In this document: positions 21,730-32,396 of the stretch, in pieces
Layout: every line of letters begins with the position of its first letter
Numbering within the stretch: the first letter of the stretch is position 1
Assembly: GCA_033816765.1 (NCBI GenBank)
Contig: CM066288.1
Location: 4,340,001-4,404,000 of the forward strand
Source: Nothopassalora personata
Lineage: Eukaryota > Ascomycota > Dothideomycetes > Mycosphaerellales > Mycosphaerellaceae
DNA length: 64,000 bases
Reading direction: 5' to 3'
Made by a program: the position numbers and the translations under genes
Notes under the pieces: model-generated
The model's database searches: none
What the model was told of the DNA's origin: nothing
The model's input: the letters and a program-made list of their open reading frames with translations, nothing else

Positions 21730-22338
21730 ACGCGAGAGACAAGGAGGTTGAGATCTAGGAGGGCATGAGACCGGTGTTCAAGGCGAGGAAGGCTCGGCGA
21801 CTCTCGGAAAGACCCCACAGAGCGCCTACTGTATATATGAGCCGATCCTGTGGATATGAGATGCATTCAAGGACCAAGAAGCACTCCTGCGAGGCGGCGT
21901 TTATCGTGAAAGTCGTAGTCACGTGATCAATCGTGCCTCAGGCGACCCGGGTTGAGGTAGCAGCCAGATGAACGTCTCGATGAAGAACACTTACATGCTG
22001 AGAAATGCGTGATGTGCTGATATGGTACGCTTAAATATTGTTATGTCAAACTGCTGGCCACAATCTGCTATGTGGATGCTGCACATTATGCGGCTTCGAC
22101 GAAGCACTATTTCTCGAGGCTCAATCATATAAAATGTAAGGATTATGGCCGACCACATGAATGCGGTCACAGCAACAACGGACCACAAGCTGCAGTGATT
22201 CTAGCGTCGGTATAACTTGCGAAGGCAGTAAGGAGAGAGAGTACAATCGCTCAGAAGTCGCTGACAAAGAAGTATGATGTCGTCAAGTCGTAGATCATTA
22301 TGTGCTAGAGCCTGGGTGAATGGCAGTCCAGACACTGC
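21730..22338. other. Convergent intergenic region
   Basis: 3' flanks of the complex I subunit (+) and the JEN-like carrier (-). No gene, RNA or repeat recognised. Confidence 0.5.
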
Positions 22339-23889
22339 CTATGCTACACTTCGAATGTTCTCACCATCGATGCTAGATCCCATGCGATACACATCTCCGT
22401 GCTTCGCATGTGCAACGGCATCCTGACCAGCGGCTTCTGCCAAGTCTCTATCATTGCTCGCCGACATCGATCGACCTCTCATCTCAGGACCCAAGAATGT
22501 CAGGAGAATGACATACGCATATACGCATCCCATCAAGATGCAGATGACCTTGCCGTACTCATAACGTGCAATCGACTTACCATCCTTGATCTTTGGTGGC
22601 AGTGGGAAGCGCTCGCCGATGGTCGCTTCGATCGTCGAGCTCGCGGAAGAGGCCAGGTTACCCAGCTGATATGAGGTCCCCACGACAAATGCTCGCAAGC
22701 TGCCAGGACTGAGCTCCATAAGATGGATAGGAATGACACCCCATGCTCCTTGCACACAGAATTGCTCGAAGAATGCGGCAGCCATTATCCGCTCGTTTCC
22801 CACGAAAGAGTATGGGTAGAGCAGCGCTCCGCCGATGATAGAGACGAAAATGATGCTGAAGCGACGGCCGAATGCTTGGGACAGATAGCCGATGGTTGTT
22901 CCTCCTGCGATCGCTCCCAAATTAGCCACGACCTGCGTGACGGTGATTGCGTTGGCCGAAAAGTCGTACTGGTTCTTGAGCATGGTTGGGTACAAATCTT
23001 GCGAGCCGTGAGACATGTAGTTGAAGCCAGCCATCAGCAAGACCACGTAGATGAGGAGCACCCAGTGGCGTTTCAAGGCGACCTTGCCTTCGTTGACGAA
23101 CGTCTTGCCGACGTTCTCGGCGCTCTCGCGGACGCGGACTCGCTCGTTGTAGGCATCAGTCTCGCCGAGGCAGAGACGGAAGGCAATGATTAAGACAGGT
23201 ACTGATCCACCGAACCAGTAGAGTGGTCGCCAGCCGTGCGGCGTCGTGTCGACAAGTGCGCGTGCGAAGACGGTTGCCAGAAGATAGCCGAAGGCATATC
23301 CTTGCTGGAGCATACCAGAGATGATACCTCTGGCTTTCTCCGGGCAATCTTCCAAGGCCATAGCTGCAACGTTGCCGTAAAGACCACCCATCGCAATACC
23401 GAAGAGTGCTCGGACGGCCAAGAATTGGCTGTAAGTGTTGCAGAAACCAGTGCCAAGCTCGAGAGCGATGAAGAGGAGGTTGTTGACAACGAACGGCCAC
23501 TTTCGTCCATATCGATCAGATGCAAGACCAAAGGTGACGGCGCCGACAGATCGAAACATGAGCACTAGCGTGATACCCCAGGTAATATCCGCTGTGGACT
23601 TATCGAACTGCTCGGCCAGGTTGCTTACAGTCAACGAAACCGTAAAGAAGTCGAAAGCGTCCCACGTCCAAGCAAAAAACGAACACAGGAAAAACATCCA
23701 TTGCTTGAAGTTCAGCATCCGAAGTAGTGTGATGGGATTCTCAAGCTTGTCCATAGGTGGCTTCAGTGTAGAAAACCGTGTAGCGAAGTATCTGCCCACA
23801 CCCATCTGTTCTGTGGGCTCTTCGCTGCCTGGAAGATATGCATCCCGGCGTTCATTGTGCTCATGCGAGTAATCGCGTTTCTCGTCCAT
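22339..23889 (-). CDS. JEN-type monocarboxylate/proton symporter (MFS)
   Basis: Imports lactate, pyruvate, acetate or dicarboxylates with protons across the plasma membrane. Single exon, 516 aa from ATG 23889; the open frame extends 13 codons further but only with TTG. Twelve membrane segments are visible after a polar N-terminus of about 60 residues. The signature NYMSHGSQDLYPT fits NxxSHxSQDxxxT, diagnostic of the Jen1 family and needed for substrate and proton binding. MFS motif A appears as GLASDRYGRKW. The cytosolic C-terminus is Ser/Asp-rich, a usual site for regulated endocytosis. In fungi these genes are glucose-repressed; I did not identify the control sites here. Confidence 0.92.
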   Translation of the reverse strand: MDEKRDYSHEHNERRDAYLPGSEEPTEQMGVGRYFATRFSTLKPPMDKLENPITLLRMLNFKQWMFFLCSFFAWTWDAFDFFTVSLTVSNLAEQFDKSTADITWGITLVLMFRSVGAVTFGLASDRYGRKWPFVVNNLLFIALELGTGFCNTYSQFLAVRALFGIAMGGLYGNVAAMALEDCPEKARGIISGMLQQGYAFGYLLATVFARALVDTTPHGWRPLYWFGGSVPVLIIAFRLCLGETDAYNERVRVRESAENVGKTFVNEGKVALKRHWVLLIYVVLLMAGFNYMSHGSQDLYPTMLKNQYDFSANAITVTQVVANLGAIAGGTTIGYLSQAFGRRFSIIFVSIIGGALLYPYSFVGNERIMAAAFFEQFCVQGAWGVIPIHLMELSPGSLRAFVVGTSYQLGNLASSASSTIEATIGERFPLPPKIKDGKSIARYEYGKVICILMGCVYAYVILLTFLGPEMRGRSMSASNDRDLAEAAGQDAVAHAKHGDVYRMGSSIDGENIRSVA

Positions 23890-26540
23890 GGTCACTGCGT
23901 TAAGGTCAGTCGTCTGCGCTAAGTTCAAGCTTGTCGATTGACAAGATCTGGGGAAGTGGGCTTCGAAAGCTTGGTGCTCACCTCAAGCTTCGACCTTTGA
24001 GCCGATGGATTTCTTGCAGAATGTCGCAACAAAAGGGAGCTGGCGAAACGCGCCGTTTTTGTACAATGACGATGCCACCGGCTAAGATGCGGCGCGGCAA
24101 CTATCCTACTTAATCATCCTTACCGCGTAGCCTCTAGTGATATAGGCTCAGGCAGATATTCCTTCGTGCCATCCCGCACCGCTCGGCCAACGAATGCGAC
24201 TGTGGGGTCATGCAGGGTACCCTGAGCACGAGACGATTCAAGGTACCTAATGAGTGGATGTCAAAAACGCCCCAATGCCGTCTTGTACCGTCTCGGCAGC
24301 TGCTAATGTTTGAAGGTGTGCCATCGTGGTCTTGAAAGTCCTGCAGCACGAGATTCTTCCGGATGCTTGGGTACTGGCAAGCTTCTAGCAGAGATTGCGA
24401 AGCTTTGCTTGTGAAGTCATCCGAATGACAGGTCGACCAGAGAGCGTTGTCAATGCAGAGTTTGTTTCCGGCGCGTTTTCGATAGTTGAGCGGCTGTGTT
24501 GTGATTCATTTGGAAGAGTTCCTCGCGCGTGCTACACGTGGAATTCATGTGATGACCTGGATCGTGTAGGGCTGACCATGCCAAATGGTCCACGATAGCG
24601 CCGGAGGGGTGTCCAGTACATTATAGTGCAGAGTTCTAACAACCTTTGTAAGCGAGGAATTTGCTGGTCGTATATGCCTAGGACTGTATAGAAACCCTTG
24701 TCGAGAACACGAAGCAAGATTGGCCTGGGGCTAAGTTCTTGGGAAGAGCACAATGAGCAGGCACTCTTCACATCAGCAATATGTCATACAGCTGCGGGGT
24801 GTGTGTGCATGAGCTTCTACAGCCGAGATTGTATAAAGTCGTCCGTTGAGTTTTGTGATGTTGGAGGCTTGCTGTCAATTGCCGAAAACGACTGTGACAA
24901 GGCGCGGGAACAAGACGCCAGTTCAATGCTTAAACTTCAGCCACGAAACGATTACAACGCAAGAACGAACTGCACCTGTCGCCGTCAAGAGCCTACCTAT
25001 TTGAGTGTCGTATTCCGTCAAGGTAGGAGCTTGCAAGAGATGAGATATTTGTGTACATGCGAAACTCCATGCTAACATGCGCAGCAGGATCATGCAAAAC
25101 ACACAATATTTGTCAATGGCAGCGAATGAGTACTGTACCAGAAAAGTCGTAGACGAAAGCAATTCGAAATGTCGCCAGGAGGACGGAAGGACACGTGTCT
25201 ATGTCCTCCCATAGTCGACGGTATCGAACGCAAAAGATCTGCTGTCGCGGCAGGCTCCATTTGCGTTCGCCTGTTGCAGCTCTCGTGAAGCATGATCGCA
25301 TGTAGGTGTCGCCCCGAGAGTAGAGCCACGGCGGTATATGGTGGACCTTGGTTGGGCCTACCGGGACGGATGGTCATGCGATTCGATCATTTCGATGCCG
25401 TAAATTGCGATGATGATTTCTCTCGAGTACTTAACATCTGTGAGCGGGCAATGATCGTAGACGATTGAAGACGATATTGGAAACGCAGGTAGTACCATGC
25501 AGCCTCAAGCTTCAAAAGCATCGGCAAGAGTGAGCATCTCTGATGCCTGGAGAGATCCCATCGAATTGAAGTAGCCATGCCATTATGATATAAGGAAACC
25601 TAGATATTGCAGCAGCAATTGATAGTCGGCCTTGGCAATAGGATCCATGACATGTTGTAGTACAGTGGCAACCAACTAACGAACTTCAGGACTACCACTC
25701 TGTCGAAGTGCCGTCTTTGTCTACTGAGTAGAGAAAGAGGGGGGCAAAGTTCTACCCCGCCATGCGTTTCAGAGACTCATCATGGAAATGGTTGCTTCAC
25801 CCAGCTGATGCTCGTAAGCGATGTGCGGAGCAAAGCGTTTTGGTTGAGGTATGATGGCGTTGCGATATTCCTCTTCCAAAGCAAAGGTCCAGATTCACTG
25901 AGGCGCCAGACCATTCCAGTAGAGAGTAGGTGGAAGGCACTTACTCAATATCTTGACTTGATCGACGCTACAACTTGCAGTTCTCCTGGATTTGATGCTC
26001 CTCAAGTAGGCCGGAGAACACCACAGTGCCTGGACTACGCCTTCCAGGTATGAGAGTCCTAAAGCTGCTTTCTTGCCAAGGTGCAGCTCCAGCAAGATCA
26101 GAGGCCAGTACTGTAGCAACCATCATGCCAAGACTGGGATCATTTTAGGGTGTGTTACGAAACTTTTGGTCGACTGCCTATCGACAGTGCCTGCCTCTGC
26201 GACATGTGCGCTCCTGCCTCCTGTCAACAGAGTGTTAAAAAAATGACTCGAAGCATGTGACGTAGTGCCAAGCCCAGATCGGGCTAACTGCGGAACCCGC
26301 CGCTAATCTGAAGAGCGCCTCAAGCGTCCTAGCGCGGGCAGTCATGGAATCGCCAAACGAATGGTGAGAATCGCAAAGAAAGCGAATATATGAGCGATAA
26401 CGTGATATTCGAATATCGTGAGTGAACGCATGTGTTGCATACGCACATACGCCACCTCAGGCAGGAAATTGAGGCGCTAGCCCCACTTTCCAGACGTATC
26501 TCGTGGTTGCTAGGCGGTTCTCAGCTTTTTTCGGCCTTCT
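23890..26540. other. 2.65-kb stretch without recognisable genes
   Basis: The largest gene-poor stretch of the window, between the divergent JEN-like and HSP70 genes. Frames reach 125 codons but none shows domain resemblance, and I see no transposon protein, terminal repeat or tRNA. It may simply hold two long, regulated promoters. A 14-bp palindrome lies at 26404-26417. Confidence 0.5.
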
Positions 26541-26553
26541 TTCTGGAAGCTTC
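26541..26553 (+). promoter_or_regulatory. Perfect heat-shock element upstream of HSP70
   Basis: TTCTGGAAGCTTC has the three alternating units TTC-nn-GAA-nn-TTC bound by trimeric Hsf1. It sits 194 nt before the HSP70 start codon. Further half-site-like sequences follow it (GGAA at 26559, GGAAGG at 26564), so the cluster may be longer. Confidence 0.8.
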
Positions 26554-26746
26554 GTTTTGGAAAAGGAAGGCACGACCCAGCAGGCACAAATACACCTACC
26601 TCTTCGCGCAAACACCAGCATTTCTTCTACATCTTCACACCCACAATCACAGTTGTCTCTTCTCTCCATACTACCTTTGAGAGTTCTTCACCACCACTAC
26701 TTTACTACACCTTCACAACCTTACAACCGACTGAGACACAATCACC

Positions 26747-28759
26747 ATGGCACCAGCAATCGGTATCGACTTGGGTACCACGTACTCCTGCGTGGGTATC
26801 TTCAGAGACGACCGCATCGAGATCATCGCCAACGACCAGGGTAACCGCACAACACCCTCGTTCGTCGCCTTCACAGACACCGAGCGATTGATTGGTGATG
26901 CCGCCAAGAACCAGGTCGCCATGAACCCAGCAAACACCGTCTTCGACGCAAAGCGATTAATCGGTCGCAAGTTTCAAGATCCAGAAGTACAAGCAGACAT
27001 GAAGCACTTCCCCTTCAAGATCATCGAGAAGGCCGGCAAGCCAGTCATCTCGGTCGAGTTCAAGGGCGAGGAGAAGCAGTTCACACCAGAGGAGATCTCC
27101 GCCATGATCCTCACCAAGATGCGTGAGACCGCAGAGTCTTACCTTGGTGGAACCGTCAACAACGCCGTCGTTACAGTTCCAGCTTACTTCAACGACTCCC
27201 AGAGACAAGCAACCAAGGATGCTGGTCTCATCGCTGGCCTGAACGTCCTCCGTATCATCAACGAGCCAACTGCAGCTGCCATTGCCTACGGTCTCGACAA
27301 GAAGACTGAGGGGGAGCGCAACGTGCTCATCTTCGACTTGGGTGGTGGTACCTTTGATGTGTCACTGCTCACAATCGAGGAGGGTATCTTCGAGGTCAAG
27401 TCCACTGCCGGTGACACTCACCTGGGTGGTGAGGACTTCGACAACCGACTTGTTAACCACTTTGTTAACGAATTCAAACGCAAACACAAGAAGGTATTTA
27501 GTGATACCACACCCCTTGATCCCCACGACAGACTTACTAATTCTGCGCAGGATCTGACTTCCAACGCCCGTGCCCTTCGTCGTCTACGAACAGCATGCGA
27601 GCGCGCCAAGCGCACCCTCTCCAGCAGCGCGCAGACCTCAATTGAGATCGACTCGCTCTACGAGGGCATAGACTTCTACACATCCATCACGCGCGCTCGC
27701 TTCGAGGAGCTTTGCCAGGACCTCTTCCGCTCCACCATGGAGCCAGTCGAGCGTACCCTCCGCGACGCCAAGATCGACAAATCCTCCGTTCATGAGATCG
27801 TCCTTGTCGGTGGTTCCACTCGTATCCCCAAGGTCCAGAAGATGGTCTCCGATTTCTTCAATGGCAAGGAGCCAAACAAGTCCATCAACCCAGATGAGGC
27901 TGTTGCGTACGGTGCTGCCGTGCAGGCTGCCATCCTCAGCGGTGACACCAGCTCCAAGTCTACCAACGAGATCCTCCTTCTCGACGTGGCGCCGCTGTCT
28001 CTCGGTATCGAGACCGCCGGTGGTGTCATGACTCCTCTCATCAAGCGCAACACCACCATCCCAACTAAGAAGTCCGAGGTCTTTTCCACCTTCTCCGACA
28101 ACCAGCCTGGCGTGCTCATCCAGGTGTTCGAGGGTGAGCGGGCTCGCACCAAGGACAACAACCTGCTCGGCAAGTTCGAGCTTACCGGTATCCCACCAGC
28201 TCCTCGCGGTGTCCCACAGATCGAGGTTACCTTCGACGTTGATGCCAATGGTATCATGAACGTATCTGCCCTCGAGAAGGGCACCGGCAAGACCAACAAG
28301 ATTGTCATCACCAACGACAAAGGTCGTCTCTCAAAGGAGGAGATTGAGCGTATGCTTGCTGAAGCTGAGAAGTACAAGGAGGAGGACGAGGCCGAGGCTT
28401 CACGCATCCAGGCCAAGAACGGCCTCGAGTCGTACGCATACTCGCTCAAGAACACTCTCAGCGACAGCAAGGTTGACGAGAAGCTTGACGCAGCCGACAA
28501 GGAGAAGTTGAAGGCGGAGATCGACAAGACCGTCGCTTGGCTCGATGATAACCAGACCGCCACCAAGGACGAGTACGAGTCGCAGCAGAAGGAGCTTGAG
28601 GGTGTTGCCAACCCAATCATGATGAAGTTTTACGGCGCTGGCGGCGAGGGCGGTGTGCCAGGCGGCATGCCAGGTGGCGCGGGTGGCTTCCCAGGCGCTG
28701 GTGGCCCAGGTGCTGGTGCCGGTGGCGATGATGGCCCAACCGTCGAGGAGGTCGACTAA
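26747..28759 (+). CDS. SSA1: Cytosolic HSP70 chaperone (SSA type)
   Basis: ATP-driven chaperone for folding, translocation and stress recovery. Exons 26747-27493 and 27551-28759 flank a 57-nt intron (GTATTT donor, CTAAT branch, GCGCAG acceptor), giving 651 aa. The intron is in frame and open; removing it restores [18 protein letters not shown]. The nucleotide-binding domain shows [26 protein letters not shown] and [12 protein letters not shown]. The substrate domain follows, then a Gly/Pro-rich tail ending GPTVEEVD. The EEVD end marks the cytosolic/nuclear form that docks TPR co-chaperones. The upstream heat-shock element and C/T-rich leader fit strong inducible expression. Confidence 0.97.
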   Translation: MAPAIGIDLGTTYSCVGIFRDDRIEIIANDQGNRTTPSFVAFTDTERLIGDAAKNQVAMNPANTVFDAKRLIGRKFQDPEVQADMKHFPFKIIEKAGKPVISVEFKGEEKQFTPEEISAMILTKMRETAESYLGGTVNNAVVTVPAYFNDSQRQATKDAGLIAGLNVLRIINEPTAAAIAYGLDKKTEGERNVLIFDLGGGTFDVSLLTIEEGIFEVKSTAGDTHLGGEDFDNRLVNHFVNEFKRKHKKVFSDTTPLDPHDRLTNSAQDLTSNARALRRLRTACERAKRTLSSSAQTSIEIDSLYEGIDFYTSITRARFEELCQDLFRSTMEPVERTLRDAKIDKSSVHEIVLVGGSTRIPKVQKMVSDFFNGKEPNKSINPDEAVAYGAAVQAAILSGDTSSKSTNEILLLDVAPLSLGIETAGGVMTPLIKRNTTIPTKKSEVFSTFSDNQPGVLIQVFEGERARTKDNNLLGKFELTGIPPAPRGVPQIEVTFDVDANGIMNVSALEKGTGKTNKIVITNDKGRLSKEEIERMLAEAEKYKEEDEAEASRIQAKNGLESYAYSLKNTLSDSKVDEKLDAADKEKLKAEIDKTVAWLDDNQTATKDEYESQQKELEGVANPIMMKFYGAGGEGGVPGGMPGGAGGFPGAGGPGAGAGGDDGPTVEEVD

Positions 28760-29146
28760 GCGATTTGTAATGATACCCAGTTTCTTGCATGGCAGCACGG
28801 CGTTATGAACGGGCACTACATGAGTCATGATTAGATGACGGATAAAAAGCATCCATGTGTACTGTAGAGGGCCTCAGATTGGCTTCAGCAATGAATGATT
28901 TTCAAAACAATGTTATCATTGCCTTTCTTTCTCACGACGTTGGTAACTTCAACAAAGTGACCATGTCTCGTGTGGTAATAGGGTAGGGTTACCGCACGTG
29001 ACTGGCAACCATGACGCCACAGGCGGTGCGCCATCTTCCAAACTTTCATCTACCTGCCTTGAGATATCCAACTTTATGACTATTGTCCATTAACGCGACA
29101 TGTCGTAGCGCGCAACACATTGAGCCAAGTGGCTCTCAAGAATAAC
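28760..29146. other. Intergenic region HSP70 / YME2
   Basis: HSP70 3' flank and YME2 promoter, co-directional. No further element recognised. Confidence 0.5.
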
Positions 29147-31684
29147 ATGTTATCAAGACGTGTCCTAGACAGGGTTCCCGCTGCGGCATTCCCGCCGTCG
29201 CGACGACCAGCACATCCTTGGCCTATGTGCATGGCGTCGAAACGATATCTTGCTGGTGACACTGGAGACAACAAATCTGGACACATCACGACAACATCAC
29301 AGGAGGGTATAATATTCTTCAACAGCATCCTTCCACCGAACCTGCAATGGCTGTTCAGATTAACGAGCACTCTCGGACGCAAATCCTCAAAGTTGGCAGA
29401 CGTGAGCAGTAAAGGCATATCTGGCGTGGTGAATCCTGCAAAGGTCTTCTCGAAGGCCCTTACAGAGGCTCAACTCAGCAATGCGGAAGTTGTCGAAGTC
29501 CTCCCGCGATTCAGCGAGGGAGGAGCATTCTTGAAGTTCAACCACGCTGGATCTGCTGATTCGAAAACCATAGGAGAGGCTGTCAGGCAGTATCTGAAGC
29601 GGAACAAAGCAAGACCATGGTGGAATCCATTCACCCATGTCAGAGCAAGTCTGGTACTGGGCAAGCCATGGGTTGAGGATCTTTCGCGGCGGCCTTCGCA
29701 ACGCGTGAAGGTCGAATTTCTTCCGACTGAACCAGGCGCAGAAGCTGCCGAACTTACGCAAGAACAACTGTACAGCTTCTTTCGACAGTTCGGCAAACTC
29801 TCCGACATCATGGCACAGCCATCTGATTCGAAGGTTGTGCCACGATATGCATATCTAGACTTCGCTCACCAGCAGAAAGCTATCATCGCTAAGAACTGCA
29901 TGCATGGATATACCGTATCAGATGCAGAAGGTGGTGGTAAGACGGGCACAGTTCTCCGTCTCACTTACGAGAAGAAACAACGCTGGAAGTGGTTCAGTGA
30001 CTGGATGGTGAATCATCCTCGCATTGTGATACCATTGCTTGCAGCACTGGTGGCTGGTCTATCAGTTGTGATCTTTGATCCCATCCGAACGCTCTCTATC
30101 AAGGCTCATATCACGAGGGCGTTTCACATCGAGGATAACTTCGTTGTCCGATGGTTCAGAGAACAAGGCGAAGACTTGATTAACCGAGTCAAGTCGTTCG
30201 GCAGAGGAGAGGAGGTCGTAGATGGTGGCATGCAGGTCGTCTGGGAAGACCGCCAGGATGAGATTCAGCAGATACAGTCATGGCTGATGGAGTCTACTGA
30301 CACTTTCATTGTAGTGCAAGGCCCACGGGGTAGTGGGAAGCGCGAGCTTGTCATTGAGCATGCGTTGCAGCACAAGCGTGAAGCCCACAGGGTTCTGGTC
30401 GTTGACTGCAAGCCTGTACAAGAGGCTCGTGGTGACGCTGCGACGATCGCCTCTGCCGCAGATCAAGTTGGCTACAGACCGGTCTTTTCATGGATCAACA
30501 ACATCAGTGGGCTCATGGACCTAGCTGCCCAGGGCATGACTGGCACCAAAACGGGCTTCTCGGAGACACTCGAAAATCAGCTGGTCAAGATCTTCGCCAA
30601 GACCTCTGTCGCGCTCAAGAGAATTGCCCTGGACGGACGTAAGAAGGATGACAAAGACGCAACGCTTGGTGATGACGAGTATCTGGAACAGCATCCCGAA
30701 AGGAGACCCGTCGTTGTAATCGACAACTTTCTTCACAAGAGCAGCGAGGAGGTTGCTACGCTCGTATGCGACAAGCTCGCGGAATGGGCTGCGCAATTGA
30801 CCTCATCCAACATCGCTCACGTCATATTCCTCACTACAGATGTGTCATTCAGCAAATCGCTAAGCAAAGCTCTGCCAGATCGTGTCTTCCGCCAGTTATC
30901 ACTTGGTGACTGCTCGCCGGAGGTAGCCAAGCGATACGTTATACAGCACCTTGACTTCGATGCGCAATCTGTCAAGGTTACTAACAAAGAGGGGGAAGAA
31001 GAAACCAAGGTACTCACTCCGAGTCAGAAGCGCGAAGACCTGCAGGAACTGGACGATGTCATTGGCTATCTTGGTGGACGGCTCACCGACCTGGAGTTCT
31101 TTGCAAGGCGGATCAAGGCTGGCGAGACTCCGACCAAAGCTGTGAGTGAGATTGTCGACCAGTCGGCCTCGGAGATTTTGAAAATGTACCTCCTGCGCGG
31201 CAGCGATTCTCGCGAGTGGACCTCCGCTCAAGCATGGACGCTTGTCCGCGAGCTCGCAAAGCATGATGCACTGCGATATAATGAAGTCTTGATGGAGACT
31301 GCGTTCGGATCTGGCGGTGAAAAGGCCATCCAGGCCATGGAACAAGCTGAGCTCATCACCGTGCAATCAGTCAACAGCAGGCCCTACTCGATCAAGCCCG
31401 GGAAGCCAGTCTATCAACCTGCCTTCCAGCGGCTTGTCAGCGATAATGTCCTTCGTGCCAAGCTTGAGCTGTCAGTACTCGGCGATGCAATTGCTGTTGA
31501 GAACAAGTCCATCGACAAGTACGAGCAGGAACTACACTTGCTAGCGAAGCTGCCGAAGCAACCCACCGAGCTGTATGATCGCATACAGTGGCTGCTTGGG
31601 AAGATCAAGGCCAGCCAGGCCAGGGTCGAAGCTTTCGAGAAGGAGAGCGCAGCCTTCAAGAAGGTCTTGCAGACCGAGTTCTAG
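29147..31684 (+). CDS. YME2: Mitochondrial escape protein 2 (YME2, RNA12 domain)
   Basis: Inner-membrane protein involved in mitochondrial nucleoid maintenance and DNA escape. Single exon; ATG 29147 is preferred over the TTG that opens the frame 9 codons earlier. 845 aa. Layout: Arg-rich presequence (about 1-35), an RRM-like region around residues 170-285 (RVKVEFLPTEPG ... YAYLDFAHQQKAIIAKN), one membrane span (about 293-312, VIPLLAALVAGLSVVIFDPI), then the large RNA12/P-loop domain in the intermembrane space with GPRGSGKRELVIEHAL near residue 394 and VVVIDNFLHKS. The C-terminus is a coiled coil. Length and order match the fungal family. No frame damage. Confidence 0.95.
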   Translation: MLSRRVLDRVPAAAFPPSRRPAHPWPMCMASKRYLAGDTGDNKSGHITTTSQEGIIFFNSILPPNLQWLFRLTSTLGRKSSKLADVSSKGISGVVNPAKVFSKALTEAQLSNAEVVEVLPRFSEGGAFLKFNHAGSADSKTIGEAVRQYLKRNKARPWWNPFTHVRASLVLGKPWVEDLSRRPSQRVKVEFLPTEPGAEAAELTQEQLYSFFRQFGKLSDIMAQPSDSKVVPRYAYLDFAHQQKAIIAKNCMHGYTVSDAEGGGKTGTVLRLTYEKKQRWKWFSDWMVNHPRIVIPLLAALVAGLSVVIFDPIRTLSIKAHITRAFHIEDNFVVRWFREQGEDLINRVKSFGRGEEVVDGGMQVVWEDRQDEIQQIQSWLMESTDTFIVVQGPRGSGKRELVIEHALQHKREAHRVLVVDCKPVQEARGDAATIASAADQVGYRPVFSWINNISGLMDLAAQGMTGTKTGFSETLENQLVKIFAKTSVALKRIALDGRKKDDKDATLGDDEYLEQHPERRPVVVIDNFLHKSSEEVATLVCDKLAEWAAQLTSSNIAHVIFLTTDVSFSKSLSKALPDRVFRQLSLGDCSPEVAKRYVIQHLDFDAQSVKVTNKEGEEETKVLTPSQKREDLQELDDVIGYLGGRLTDLEFFARRIKAGETPTKAVSEIVDQSASEILKMYLLRGSDSREWTSAQAWTLVRELAKHDALRYNEVLMETAFGSGGEKAIQAMEQAELITVQSVNSRPYSIKPGKPVYQPAFQRLVSDNVLRAKLELSVLGDAIAVENKSIDKYEQELHLLAKLPKQPTELYDRIQWLLGKIKASQARVEAFEKESAAFKKVLQTEF

Positions 31685-32396
31685 TTTGTGATCTGTGGTT
31701 GTATATACCCGTAAAGGCGGGTGAAGCTAAGGTACTCATTCGGCAGCAATTGGAGACACTGTACATACTGAAAGATACCACTCACACGATTTTCGAACCG
31801 ACTTGAACCACATATCGCCACTGGCTTGTTTGGTCAATACGAATCCTGCGTGACGATTGAGGTCATCTTGCTGCGGTCTCTTGGTTCGCCACGTCTGAGG
31901 CGGAATTACTCTTTGGTGATGGCTCACCACGCTGGGCAGTAGGTGTTCGATGTTGGTATCGATAAAATGTCCTATCGCTACCAGATGACAGTTGCATGGT
32001 CGTGTGTTTCCAAGCCGAGGTGTGAAGGTGTCTGGATGTTTCAGCAAGACTTGCCCAAGTGTGGTAGTCGGACCCTGCTCTTATCGCGCGGATGCCGTAA
32101 AGCGCCACGTGCGCCAGAATTTTGCTTGCGTCGGGTGGAGCAAGAACCTGGCGCGCGATGATGCCCACGAACCACGAACACCTCACTTCACCTCCCACAT
32201 GCTTATTTACCACATCAACCGATAGAGCCTCGCACTAACATCCGTGCGCCTCTATCTTGGGTATACTGACCACTCTCGTCAGCACTACACACCATCCGAC
32301 TTCGACTCCCCAACTTGGTCCAGACTTCGTCACCAAGCCGTCCGTGACAGCTTGTCACATCACGCTCGACACGACATACGCTCTGAAGCGATTACT
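31685..32396. other. Intergenic region and probable leader of the choline kinase gene
   Basis: 3' flank of YME2 followed by the promoter and probable leader of the next gene. The last 150 nt are C/T- and CACC-rich. No other gene supported. Confidence 0.45.

Noticed and set aside
23890..26540. Possible decayed transposon in the long gap
   Set aside because: No reverse transcriptase, transposase, terminal repeats or strong RIP-like AT bias visible.
27790..28620. 276-codon minus-strand frame opposite HSP70
   Set aside because: Known artefact of strongly biased HSP70 codon use; no domain.
31780..31830. tRNA-like GGTTCGAAAAT on the minus strand
   Set aside because: No matching cloverleaf could be drawn around it.
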